Below, piece by piece: positions 22,213 to 31,679 of a stretch of 64,000 bases of DNA. Under the pieces are notes generated by a model that saw nothing but the letters and a program-made list of their open reading frames with translations, was not told the DNA's origin and made no database searches. The DNA lies in NCBI GenBank assembly GCA_902595885.1, contig CACJRQ010000001.1, positions 124,001 to 188,000 on the forward strand, in the 5' to 3' direction. The stretch is from an uncultured Pelagibacteraceae bacterium (GTDB lineage: Bacteria; Pseudomonadota; Alphaproteobacteria; Pelagibacterales; Pelagibacteraceae). Position 1 is the first letter of the stretch, and the number at the start of each line of letters is the position of its first letter. The position numbers and the translations under genes are program-made.

Positions 22213-22697
22213 TTCTCTCTAAAAACCTTGGTTAACTCTGTTAATGATTTTTTAATTTTTTCGTTTTTAACATCTTTAATTTTATCTTGATATTTACTAA
22301 TTGCCACATTTTTAACTTTTGTGTCACTCGAGCCTGTCATTTCATGTTCATCATCAAAACTTATGAATTTAAGCTTTTCAACAACAGAATAGCCAAAAAA
22401 GTTATTCATTTTATTTAAAATATCTTTCTTCGAATATTCTACGTCAACCTCATGTCCTCGTTTGACCATAACTACTAAGGTGCTAACACCAAATTTATTT
22501 GAGTTTTTAAATGTTTTTGGATAGCAAATTTTAAATAATTCACTTCCAACTAAATATTTCCAATTGCTCAGTGTTTCTGAATATACATGACCTTTTTTAT
22601 TAATTATTTTTTTGACATTTTTTGGCAAAGTGTCTTTGAAAGATCTTAATCCTTGAATGCTAGCGTTTCTCTGCTTAGTATTATTTTTAGATTGCAT
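22209..22697 (-). CDS. DUF721/DciA-like protein
   Basis: ORF; LSNWKYLVGSELFKICYPKTF region and position next to mutY/dsbA/smc. Confidence 0.72.
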   Translation of the reverse strand: MQSKNNTKQRNASIQGLRSFKDTLPKNVKKIINKKGHVYSETLSNWKYLVGSELFKICYPKTFKNSNKFGVSTLVVMVKRGHEVDVEYSKKDILNKMNNFFGYSVVEKLKFISFDDEHEMTGSSDTKVKNVAISKYQDKIKDVKNEKIKKSLTELTKVFREK

Positions 22698-23684
22698 ATG
22701 AAAGATCCAATAATAACAAATAATATTCTTAATTGGTATGATTTAAATAAAAGATCTTTACCTTGGAGAAAGAATGTTTCTCAAACAAAAAAGCAATACT
22801 ATACTTTAGTTAGTGAATTTATGTTGCAGCAAACCCAGGTTGCAACGGTAATACCTTACTTTAACAGATTTATAAAAAATATTCCTACAATTGAAAAATT
22901 GTCTAAATATGATGATAGAAAATTAATTAAACTTTGGGAGGGTCTTGGATACTATTCAAGAGTAAGAAATTTAAAAAAAACAGCTCAAATAGTTGTTAAA
23001 AATTTTAATAAAAAAATACCTAGAAATTTTGAAGATTTAAAGTCTCTTCCAGGTATTGGAGATTATACGGCAAGTGCAATTTCTGCAATTGCATTCAATG
23101 AACCAATAATCCCTCTAGATGGTAATATTGAAAGAGTTTTAAAGAGATACTTATTTTTAAAAAAACAATATCAAATAAAAAAAGAAAATCTACACGAGAA
23201 GAAAAAAATTTTTGGAACATCTATCAAAAGGTCTAGCGATTATGCTCAAGCTTTAATGGAATTAGGAGCACTAATTTGTAAACCTGTCAGTCCTAATTGT
23301 AAGAACTGTCCATTAGTAAAAAAATGTAAATCATTTAAAAATAAAAATTTTGATTTAGTAAAATTTAAGAAAAAAGATAAGGAAACATTTTACAAGCTAA
23401 ATGTTTATAAGAAAAATAATCATTATTTATTGATCAAAAATAACAAATTTAATTTTTTGAAAAATTTTAATATCTTTCCAATGGAGGAAGTAAATAATCC
23501 TAAAAATTTTGATAAAGATTTGAATTTTAAAATGTCTAATATGAGTATGAATATTAAAATTGAATTTAAAAATAAATATAATTTAAATGAAAATAATTAT
23601 TGGATTGATCCAACAAAGCTTCAAAATTATACACTGCCAACATTTACAAAAAAGATAGTAAAATTTTTAGAAAGTCATAAATGA
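22698..23684 (+). CDS. mutY: A/G-specific adenine glycosylase (start MKDPIITN; tracked ORF begins at 22653)
   Basis: EFMLQQTQVATVIPYF, LPGIGDYTASAISAIAF, Fe-S C-x6-C-x2-C-x5-C (CKPVSPNCKNCPLVKKC). Confidence 0.95.
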   Translation: MKDPIITNNILNWYDLNKRSLPWRKNVSQTKKQYYTLVSEFMLQQTQVATVIPYFNRFIKNIPTIEKLSKYDDRKLIKLWEGLGYYSRVRNLKKTAQIVVKNFNKKIPRNFEDLKSLPGIGDYTASAISAIAFNEPIIPLDGNIERVLKRYLFLKKQYQIKKENLHEKKKIFGTSIKRSSDYAQALMELGALICKPVSPNCKNCPLVKKCKSFKNKNFDLVKFKKKDKETFYKLNVYKKNNHYLLIKNNKFNFLKNFNIFPMEEVNNPKNFDKDLNFKMSNMSMNIKIEFKNKYNLNENNYWIDPTKLQNYTLPTFTKKIVKFLESHK

Positions 23685-24823
23685 AAAAAATAGCAATAAT
23701 TGGTGCTGGAATTTCTGGTTTGTATATTGCCAATTTATTTAAAGATCATAAGGATTATCAGGTTACGATTTATGAAAAAAGGAATTCAATAGAAATTGAA
23801 GAAGGCTATGGAATTCAGTTGTCGGTAAATAGCGTAAAGCTTTTAAATAAAATAGGCTTCACTTCTTTCACTGAAGAAGAAAAATTTAATCCAAAAAAAA
23901 TTGATTTTTATGAAATTAAAAATTCAAAAAAAATTTGTGACTTAGACATTTCAAAATTTAATTCTGAAGATTGTAAATACACAACATTGAAAAGATCAAA
24001 ATTACTTCAATTTTTAAAAAAACAAATAAACGAAGATATAATTAAATATAACCACAGTATTGAACAGATTGATTACGACAAAGATTCAATAAAATTAATA
24101 TTTGATAAAAATAATATAACTTGTGATTACTTAATTATTTCAGACGGTGTGTTTTCTAAGGGAAAGTTATTAATTTCAACTAATAAATCAAAACCAATTT
24201 ACAATGATACGATTGCTATTAGGGGCACTATATCGAGAGAAAATTTTCAAAATATAAATGAAGAAAATATTTCTTTGTTTTTAGGACCGAATTTTCATTA
24301 TGTCGTTTATCCAATTAATAATGATAAAAATTTAAATTTTATTGGCATTTTAAAACATAAATTAAATTCAAATGAGCAAGAGAACTATAATCTTTTTACC
24401 GATAGTTCTTTTATAAAAAATATTAAGTTTAAATTATCTCAAAAAGTTTCTCAAAGTTTTTTGGAAAGTCTTCAAAATATTAAATTATTTCCAATATTTG
24501 TAAGTAAAAATTTATATAATCCTCCAAAAAATATATTCCTTGTAGGAGATGCATTTTTTGCTTTTTCACCTTCATTTGCGCAGGGAGCTTCCCAATCAAT
24601 TGAGGGGGCTAATGAATTATATGAAAGTTTAATAAATAATAATAATTTTTATGATATCAGATTAAAGAGGGTAAAAATGATTAATAGTAGATCTAATTTC
24701 AATCAATATGCCTTCCATTTATCAAATCCAATTATGATCATATTTAGAAATATTTTTTTAAAACTTTTAACTAAAAATAAAAAATTTTTAGAAAGTTATT
24801 TGGGTAAAATTTATAAAAGTTAA
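23681..24823 (+). CDS. FAD-dependent monooxygenase (UbiH/salicylate hydroxylase superfamily)
   Basis: IIGAGISGLYIANLF, YLIISDGVFSK, NIFLVGDAFFAFSPSFAQGASQSIEGA. Confidence 0.85.
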   Translation: MKKIAIIGAGISGLYIANLFKDHKDYQVTIYEKRNSIEIEEGYGIQLSVNSVKLLNKIGFTSFTEEEKFNPKKIDFYEIKNSKKICDLDISKFNSEDCKYTTLKRSKLLQFLKKQINEDIIKYNHSIEQIDYDKDSIKLIFDKNNITCDYLIISDGVFSKGKLLISTNKSKPIYNDTIAIRGTISRENFQNINEENISLFLGPNFHYVVYPINNDKNLNFIGILKHKLNSNEQENYNLFTDSSFIKNIKFKLSQKVSQSFLESLQNIKLFPIFVSKNLYNPPKNIFLVGDAFFAFSPSFAQGASQSIEGANELYESLINNNNFYDIRLKRVKMINSRSNFNQYAFHLSNPIMIIFRNIFLKLLTKNKKFLESYLGKIYKS

Positions 24824-25890
24824 TTTTTAGAAATTAATCTTTGTCTTAGATAATCAATAGGATAAGTTCGTCCATTTATATCACAGTGCCAAAAAGTCCA
24901 TCCGTTGCAACTTTCAGCTCCTAAAATAGTAGCCGCAACTTTGTGTATAGAACCCTCTGCTTGATTATGTTTTATACTACCATCAGCCATAATTCTGGCT
25001 GTTATTTTTTTCTTATTATCAAAAATATTAGTTCCAGGTTTAATTATTCCAAGCTCAACTAACGAACCAAAAGGAATTCTTGGTTTTGATCTATTATTTT
25101 TTAGCGTATCTAACAAATCATCCTCAATAGGCTTTGTAGTTTTTAAGCGTTGTTCAGCAGCTTTAAAATAATTTTTTTCTTTTTCTATTCCGAAATAATT
25201 TCTTCCTAGTTTTTTTGCTACGGTAGCTGTTGTTCCTGATCCTAAAAAAGGATCAAGAATGAGGTCATTTTTATTAGATGTAGCTAGTAAAATTCTATGT
25301 AAAAGTGCTTCTGGTTTTTGCGTGGAGTGAATTTTTTTTCCATCCTTTTTAAGTCTTTCAGATCCATTGCATATTGGAAGATCCCAATTAGATCTCATTT
25401 GCAAATCATCATTTAAACATTTTAAAGATTGATAATTGAATGTGTATTTTGATTTTTCACTTTTAGATGCCCATATTAATGTTTCATGAGCATTAGTAAA
25501 ACGTGTCCCTCTAAAATTTGGCATTGGATTATTTTTATTCCAAATAACATCGTTTAAAATCCAGAAACCTAAATTTTGTATTGCTGTGCCAACTCTAAAA
25601 ATATTATGGTAGCTTCCTATAACCCAAATTGCTCCATCTTTTTTTAAAATTCTCTTACATTCACTAAGCCATTCATAAGTAAAATCATCATATTTTTTAA
25701 AATTTTCAAATTGATCCCATTTATCATTTACCGCACTAACCTTTGATCTATCTGGTCTAGTTAATTCACTTTTTAATTGTAAGTTGTAAGGAGGATCTGC
25801 AAAAATTAAATCAAAAGTTTCACGTGGAATTTTTTTTAATTCTTCGAGACTATCTCCATTTATTATTTTATTTTTGAAATCAATTTTCAT
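24820..25890 (-). CDS. ccrM: CcrM-type adenine-N6 DNA methyltransferase (predicted GANTC)
   Basis: DPPYNLQL, DPFLGSGTTATVA, C-terminal RIPFGSLVELGIIKPG...GSIHKVAATILGAESCNGWTFWH domain typical of CcrM. Confidence 0.95.
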   Translation of the reverse strand: MKIDFKNKIINGDSLEELKKIPRETFDLIFADPPYNLQLKSELTRPDRSKVSAVNDKWDQFENFKKYDDFTYEWLSECKRILKKDGAIWVIGSYHNIFRVGTAIQNLGFWILNDVIWNKNNPMPNFRGTRFTNAHETLIWASKSEKSKYTFNYQSLKCLNDDLQMRSNWDLPICNGSERLKKDGKKIHSTQKPEALLHRILLATSNKNDLILDPFLGSGTTATVAKKLGRNYFGIEKEKNYFKAAEQRLKTTKPIEDDLLDTLKNNRSKPRIPFGSLVELGIIKPGTNIFDNKKKITARIMADGSIKHNQAEGSIHKVAATILGAESCNGWTFWHCDINGRTYPIDYLRQRLISKN

Positions 25891-25902
25891 TTGTAAAAAT
25901 TA

Positions 25903-25931
25903 ATTAGACTCCAAATGGATTCCACGGTCAA
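25903..25931 (-). promoter_or_regulatory. Candidate ccrM promoter: TTGACC-N17-TCTAAT
   Basis: Minus strand -35 TTGACC (25931-25926), 17-nt spacer, -10 TCTAAT (25908-25903); GANTC at 25907-25911 and 25918-25922 within it. Confidence 0.6.
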
Positions 25932-25994
25932 CCTGAGATTGAAAAATTTGGATTCAATTAGTGTTTCTTAATTATTAAATAACTAGATGTAGTA

Positions 25995-26558
25995 TTAATT
26001 TATTTTAGATATTGGTGAAAAAGTTTTTCTATGATGTTTGGTAATACCTAATTTTTTTAACGCTTTTAAGTGCTGTTTTGTTCCGTACCCAAAGTTTTTA
26101 TCCCAGTCATAACCTTTATTTTTTTTTGATAAGGTGGTTATAAACTTATCCCTTGATACTTTTGCAATTATTGAAGCTGCCGAAATAGAGGGGATTTTTT
26201 TATCTCCTTTAATTACTGATTTTAAATTATAATTTTCTAACTCTGGAGTTTTGTTTCCATCTATCAGAACGTGTGTTGGTTTTCTATTAAGTTTTTTGAT
26301 GGCTCTTTTCATAGCCAGCAAACTTGCTTGAAGTATATTCAGTTTTTCTATTTCTTTGACAGAAGCTTTGCCTATAGACCAAGTAGAATTTTTTTTTATG
26401 TATCTACATAGATACTCTCTTTCTTTTTTACTTAATGATTTTGAATCTTTTAATAACTTTGAATTAATTGATTTTTTTAAAATTACTGCTGAAGCATAAA
26501 CAGGCCCAATTAAACTTCCTCTACCAACCTCATCAACCCCAGCAATTATCTTCATCAA
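25995..26558 (-). CDS. rnhB: Ribonuclease HII
   Basis: IAGVDEVGRGSLIGPV, ISAASIIAKVSRD. Confidence 0.96.
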   Translation of the reverse strand: MMKIIAGVDEVGRGSLIGPVYASAVILKKSINSKLLKDSKSLSKKEREYLCRYIKKNSTWSIGKASVKEIEKLNILQASLLAMKRAIKKLNRKPTHVLIDGNKTPELENYNLKSVIKGDKKIPSISAASIIAKVSRDKFITTLSKKNKGYDWDKNFGYGTKQHLKALKKLGITKHHRKTFSPISKIN

Positions 26559-27274
26559 ATTTTTAACTTAAGATCTTTGATTTTGTCTCTAATTTTCTTT
26601 AAATCTTCCCATGAGTGTTTTTTATTTTCTGGAAAACGGATTAAATAAGATGGATTAAAAGTTATCATTAAAGGGAATGTTTTGTTTTTTAAAATCACTT
26701 CCTTCCAATGTCCTCTTTCAGTAGTTATTTTTTCACTTATTCCTGTTACAGCCTCCATTGCCGAACTACCCATCAAAACAATAATCTTTGGGTTTATAAT
26801 GGATATATGCTCCTTCAAAAATACTGAGTATCTTTTAATTTCAGTTGAGGTTGGTTTTCTGTCATCAGGTGGTCTAAAATTGATTGCATAACTTGTATAA
26901 ATATTTTGTCTCTTAATGTTGATAGCTATAAGCATTTTGTTAAGAAGTTCGCCCACCTCTCCTCTAAATGGGACACCCAATTTTTCTTCTTCAGCCCCAG
27001 GAGATTCTCCAATTAACATTAAAGGGCTATTTATATTTCCCTCACCTAAAATGATTTTGTTTGAATTTTCTTTCAATTTACAATTTTCAATTGAATTTAT
27101 TTGATCTTTTAAATTTTTAAGTAATTCTTCTTTATTAATTTGCAGGGTGTCATTGTCCGTTTCTAAAATATTAAATCTATTTATTGGCTTATCTGCGAAT
27201 ATAAATTTTGGCTCAATAGTATTAATTAGTTCTTGGTTTAATTTGGTATTTTGATTTATCACTTTTTTAGTCAT
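26555..27274 (-). CDS. Uracil-DNA glycosylase, family 4-like
   Basis: LMLIGESPGAEEEKLGVPFRGEVGELLNKML, INFRPPDDRKPT. Confidence 0.88.
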   Translation of the reverse strand: MTKKVINQNTKLNQELINTIEPKFIFADKPINRFNILETDNDTLQINKEELLKNLKDQINSIENCKLKENSNKIILGEGNINSPLMLIGESPGAEEEKLGVPFRGEVGELLNKMLIAINIKRQNIYTSYAINFRPPDDRKPTSTEIKRYSVFLKEHISIINPKIIVLMGSSAMEAVTGISEKITTERGHWKEVILKNKTFPLMITFNPSYLIRFPENKKHSWEDLKKIRDKIKDLKLKI

Positions 27275-27285
27275 AGTATGTTTAC

Positions 27286-28971
27286 ATGTTCCTAAAATTT
27301 CTAAAATTAGTACTATTAATATTCATATCTTATCAGACACCTTTGTATTCTAAAAGTGCTACTTTTAATGATTTCAACTCAAGAGATTTATCAAATTATT
27401 TTTCTGGAATTGTTGCATTTGAAAATCGAGATAATTCTGAAGCTTTAAAATTTTTTAACTTAACCAAAGTATTAATTAACAAACATGACAGTTATTTAAA
27501 AAGATATGTTAACTCTTTAGTTTTAGATAACAAAGTACCTCAAGCAATTAATGTATTAAATAATAATGCAAACAAATCTAATTCAGATTTTTATGATGCT
27601 TATATAATTTTAATAATTGATAGTTTAAAAAAAAATAACCTTAAAAAGGCTGATGAATATTTAACACAAAGTTTAAAATTTCAAGATGAAGATAGGATAA
27701 ACCTAGTTATATTTGAAACTTTAAAACAGTACATTTATACATTTAAAAACAAAAAAATATTAGACAACAAAAAAAATTTTGGGAACCTGTCTCTTATAGC
27801 TGAGACATTCCAAAGATGTTATATTGAAGATAAAAGAACCTCATCATTTTTTCTTAATTTAATAAATAATCAACAAGGTGATTATTCAAGATACATTTTC
27901 TTTTATCTTAATCATTTAATTGACAACGATAAATTAAATGAAGCAAGATTAGTTGTTGAACAAATTGATTATATAAATTCAACACTTTTACTTTCACAAA
28001 GTAAAAGTTGGGTAGACAAAGAAAAATTCGATGATTTTGGAAAAATTTTTTCATGCAAAGATCATAATGATCTTGTAAGTGAGTTTTTATTTTTAATCTC
28101 TAATCTTTATTCTTCTCAGGATAATTTTGAAAAATCAAATTTTTATTTAAATTTGTCAAACTATTTAAATCCTAAGTTTGAATTTAATTTGTCATTAGTT
28201 GCAGAAAATTTTTATCTTAATGATGAATTTGATAAAGTACAAAGAATTTTAAAAAACTTTAAAAAAGAAGATGAATTTTATTATTGGTTTAGATTAAAAA
28301 AAGAAGCTCAAATAATAATTCAAGAGCAGGATTATGAAAATGGAATTAAATACATAGATTCAAAATTTAATAAAATTGAAAATCCAAATATAAAAATGAT
28401 TTTTGATTTAGCTAATTTTTATAAGAATTCTAAAAATTATGAAAAAGCAATAGATCGTTATACGGAAATTATTTTAACACTGGATGACAATTCACTTATT
28501 AAATCAGATGTATTGTATCGTAGAGGTGGTAGCTATGAAAGAATGGGTTATTATGAAAAGTCAGATGAAGATTTATTGCATGCGCTTAAAATTGATCCTA
28601 GTGATGCATATATTTTGAATTACCTTGCTTACTCTTGGTTAGAACGTGATTATAAAATTAATGAAGCAATGGATATGTTGAAAACAGCATATGATTTAAA
28701 AAGCAATGATCCATATATTATTGATTCAATTGGATGGGCTTATTTTTTAATAGAGGATTATGTAGAAGCTGAAAAGTATTTAAAAAGAGCTGTAGAATTA
28801 ATGCCAGATGACCCAATCGTGAATGATCATTATGGAGACATTTTATGGAAATTAAATCGAAAAATTCAAGCAAGATATTTTTGGAACAACGTATTAAGTT
28901 TTGATGACACCGAAGATGATATGATAGAAAAAATCAATATTAAAGTAATTGAGGGTCTCAAAAATTCCTAA
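27286..28971 (+). CDS. Secreted/periplasmic TPR-repeat protein
   Basis: Signal-like N-terminus; YEKSDEDLLHALKIDPSDAYILNYLAYSWLERD...YVEAEKYLKRAVELMPDDPIVNDHYGD. Confidence 0.85.
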   Translation: MFLKFLKLVLLIFISYQTPLYSKSATFNDFNSRDLSNYFSGIVAFENRDNSEALKFFNLTKVLINKHDSYLKRYVNSLVLDNKVPQAINVLNNNANKSNSDFYDAYIILIIDSLKKNNLKKADEYLTQSLKFQDEDRINLVIFETLKQYIYTFKNKKILDNKKNFGNLSLIAETFQRCYIEDKRTSSFFLNLINNQQGDYSRYIFFYLNHLIDNDKLNEARLVVEQIDYINSTLLLSQSKSWVDKEKFDDFGKIFSCKDHNDLVSEFLFLISNLYSSQDNFEKSNFYLNLSNYLNPKFEFNLSLVAENFYLNDEFDKVQRILKNFKKEDEFYYWFRLKKEAQIIIQEQDYENGIKYIDSKFNKIENPNIKMIFDLANFYKNSKNYEKAIDRYTEIILTLDDNSLIKSDVLYRRGGSYERMGYYEKSDEDLLHALKIDPSDAYILNYLAYSWLERDYKINEAMDMLKTAYDLKSNDPYIIDSIGWAYFLIEDYVEAEKYLKRAVELMPDDPIVNDHYGDILWKLNRKIQARYFWNNVLSFDDTEDDMIEKINIKVIEGLKNS

Positions 28972-29817
28972 ATGAAAATTAATACAATTAAATCTAATGC
29001 AAAGTTAAATTTAGCATTAAATATCACTGGAAAGAAAAAGTTTTTACATAAAATTGAAAGTATAATTGGTTTCATAGATTTACATGATCTTATTTCAATC
29101 AATCAACATAATGGAAAAAAACATCATATTTCTTTTTATGGAAAGTTTTCTAAAAATATTGGAAAAAAAAATACTGTTCAAAAATTATTTCAAATACTAG
29201 ATAAAGAAAATTTATTAAAAAATAAAAAATTTAAAGTTAAAATTAAAAAATTAATCCCTCAAGAAGCTGGGTTGGGTGGGGGATCGATGAACGCAGCTAG
29301 CGTGTTTAATTATCTGGTTAAAAAAAAAATTATTAATCCTAATCATCAAAAAACTCGAAGTATCTGTGACTGGGTTGGTTCTGATGTTATTCTGGGAACC
29401 ATTTCATCCAGCTGTGTGTTGTCATCAAGTGGTAGAATAAAAAAGATTTATAATACTCCAAAATATTACTCTACTTTAGTAAAGCCTGATTTTGGGTGCT
29501 CAACTAAAAAAATATACTCAGCTGTTCGAAAGTATACAAAATCAAAATATAACAAACCTAAAAAAAACATGTTTGGAGTAAAATATTTGATTGATCAACA
29601 AAATGCCCTTGAAACAATAGCACTTAAAAAATATCCAAAACTTAAAAAAATAAAGTTGTTCTTAGAAAGTACAAATAATCCATTGTTTGTAAGAATGACT
29701 GGTTCAGGATCAACAATTGTTGCCTATTATAATTCATTAAAGAGTTGTAAATTGGCAAAAGCTAAATTTAAAAGAAAATATAAAAATTATTGGTGTGTTA
29801 CAGCAAAAACTATATGA
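28972..29817 (+). CDS. ispE: 4-diphosphocytidyl-2-C-methyl-D-erythritol kinase
   Basis: AKLNLALNI, IPQEAGLGGGSMNAASV GHMP motif, MTGSGSTIVAYY. Confidence 0.93.
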   Translation: MKINTIKSNAKLNLALNITGKKKFLHKIESIIGFIDLHDLISINQHNGKKHHISFYGKFSKNIGKKNTVQKLFQILDKENLLKNKKFKVKIKKLIPQEAGLGGGSMNAASVFNYLVKKKIINPNHQKTRSICDWVGSDVILGTISSSCVLSSSGRIKKIYNTPKYYSTLVKPDFGCSTKKIYSAVRKYTKSKYNKPKKNMFGVKYLIDQQNALETIALKKYPKLKKIKLFLESTNNPLFVRMTGSGSTIVAYYNSLKSCKLAKAKFKRKYKNYWCVTAKTI

Positions 29818-29850
29818 ATTTTATATTTTTATGTTATAGGAAGCTAGTAT

Positions 29851-29924
29851 TGGGGCGTAGCCAAGCGGTAAGGCACGGGTTTTTGGTACCTGCATCCTAG
29901 GTTCGAATCCTAGCGCCCCAGCCA
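29851..29924 (+). tRNA. tRNA-Gln (anticodon TTG), CCA encoded
   Basis: TGGGGCG...loop TTTTGGT...GGTTCGAATCC...CGCCCCAGCCA; acceptor TGGGGCG pairs with CGCCCCA. Confidence 0.95.
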
Positions 29925-29927
29925 TTT

Positions 29928-31202
29928 ATGAAAAATTTTTTAGATAAATTTTTTTCCAGATCAAAAAATCTTGATTATATAAGTCAAAATTTAAAACAAA
30001 TTACTTTAACAACACCAGCAAATAAAATTTTTGAAGCAATAAATAATTTTTCAGAGAAAAGTGAAATCAGATATGTGGGTGGGTGTGTAAGAAAAGTGAT
30101 AAAAAAAGAAAATGTTGATGATATTGACCTAGCAACAAATTTAACTCCCCTGGAAGTTTGTGAGGCTCTTAAAAACAAACAAATAAGTTATTACGAAACG
30201 GGAATTGAACACGGAACTATAACCGCAATAGTTGATGAATATAAATATGAAATTACTTCTTTAAGGAAAGACGTCTCAACTGATGGAAGGCATGCTGAAG
30301 TAGAATTCTCTTTAGATTGGAAGGAAGATGCCTCTAGAAGGGATTTTACTATCAATTCAATTTATGCAGATAGTGAGGGTAATTTATTTGATCCATTTAA
30401 CGGTAAAAAAGATTTGGAGGAGGGTTATATTAATTTTATTGGCAATGTGGAAAAAAGAATTCAAGAGGATTATTTACGTATTTTGAGGTATTTAAGATTT
30501 TATTTAAATTACTCAAATCATAAGCACCAGCCAGAAATATTAAAAAACATAAAAAAAAATATTGATGGAATTTCAAATATATCATCTGAAAGATTAATCG
30601 ATGAACTAAAAAAAATAACTAGTTCAAATGGATTTTTAAAACTCTTCAAAGATAAAGAAAGTTTAGAACTCATAGAAATAATTTTCCCTCAATTAAAGAA
30701 TATTAAAAATTTTAAAAAACAAAATTCTTATGCTGCAGAGAATTTTTTAAAAATTGACTTTATATTCTTAATTGCGCTTTTAGTGATTGATGGGACTGAT
30801 AATGCAGATTATTTTTTTTATAAATTTAAAATATCTAACAAAGATAAGAAAAGACTAAAATTGATAGATCTTTTTTATAGAGAAAAAGTAACTATAAACA
30901 ATTTTACAGAGAAAAATTTGAATAAATTGTTTTATTTTAATGGGCGACAAGCTGTAATAGATATAATTAATTTTAAAATTTTTACGTCAAACAAAGTAGA
31001 GAAAAAACTAATCAAACTATTAGATACTTATAAAAAGAAAGTAATTCCAACTTTGCCAATTGGGGCCGATCTTCTAATGTCTAAATTTCAAATTCCAGAG
31101 GGTAAAACTTTAGGTAATAAATTAAAAAAGATAGAAGAAATTTGGGTTCAAAACGGATTTCAAATTTCAGATAAGCAAGTACAGCAAATAGTTAAAAGTT
31201 AA
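29928..31202 (+). CDS. cca: CCA tRNA nucleotidyltransferase / poly(A) polymerase family
   Basis: [41 protein letters not shown]. Confidence 0.94.
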   Translation: MKNFLDKFFSRSKNLDYISQNLKQITLTTPANKIFEAINNFSEKSEIRYVGGCVRKVIKKENVDDIDLATNLTPLEVCEALKNKQISYYETGIEHGTITAIVDEYKYEITSLRKDVSTDGRHAEVEFSLDWKEDASRRDFTINSIYADSEGNLFDPFNGKKDLEEGYINFIGNVEKRIQEDYLRILRYLRFYLNYSNHKHQPEILKNIKKNIDGISNISSERLIDELKKITSSNGFLKLFKDKESLELIEIIFPQLKNIKNFKKQNSYAAENFLKIDFIFLIALLVIDGTDNADYFFYKFKISNKDKKRLKLIDLFYREKVTINNFTEKNLNKLFYFNGRQAVIDIINFKIFTSNKVEKKLIKLLDTYKKKVIPTLPIGADLLMSKFQIPEGKTLGNKLKKIEEIWVQNGFQISDKQVQQIVKS

Positions 31203-31675
31203 ATATATTTAACGTCTTTAATTTCAAAATTTTTTACACCAGAGGGTGTATTTATTTCAACTAAATCACTTTTATTTTTTCCAATCAAACCTTTGCCAAT
31301 TGGTGATTGAAAGAAAATTAGTTTTTGTTTTAAATCCGCCTCATCTCTTCCAACAATTTTATAATTAATTTTTTCACCAGTATCTAAATCTTCTAAATAA
31401 ACTGTAGATCCAAAAATTACTTTTCCTTCATTGTTTAGTTTTGTAACGTCAATAACATTTGCTCTTGCAATTATGTCGTTAATTTCGGTTATTCTTCCTT
31501 CGTTATGAGACTGTTCTTCTTTAGCTGCATGATATTCAGCATTTTCTTTAAGATCTCCATGGGATCTCGCTTCAGCAATTGCAGCTACTATCTCAGGTCT
31601 TTTTTTTTCTTTTAAAAAAACTAATTCTTCCTTTAGTTTATTTAATCCGTTTAATGTTATTGGCTCTTTATCCAT
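31199..31675 (-). CDS. greA: Transcription elongation factor GreA (likely start MDKEPIT; tracked ORF begins at 31696)
   Basis: [42 protein letters not shown]. Confidence 0.96.
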   Translation of the reverse strand: MDKEPITLNGLNKLKEELVFLKEKKRPEIVAAIAEARSHGDLKENAEYHAAKEEQSHNEGRITEINDIIARANVIDVTKLNNEGKVIFGSTVYLEDLDTGEKINYKIVGRDEADLKQKLIFFQSPIGKGLIGKNKSDLVEINTPSGVKNFEIKDVKYI

Positions 31676-31679
31676 TTTT

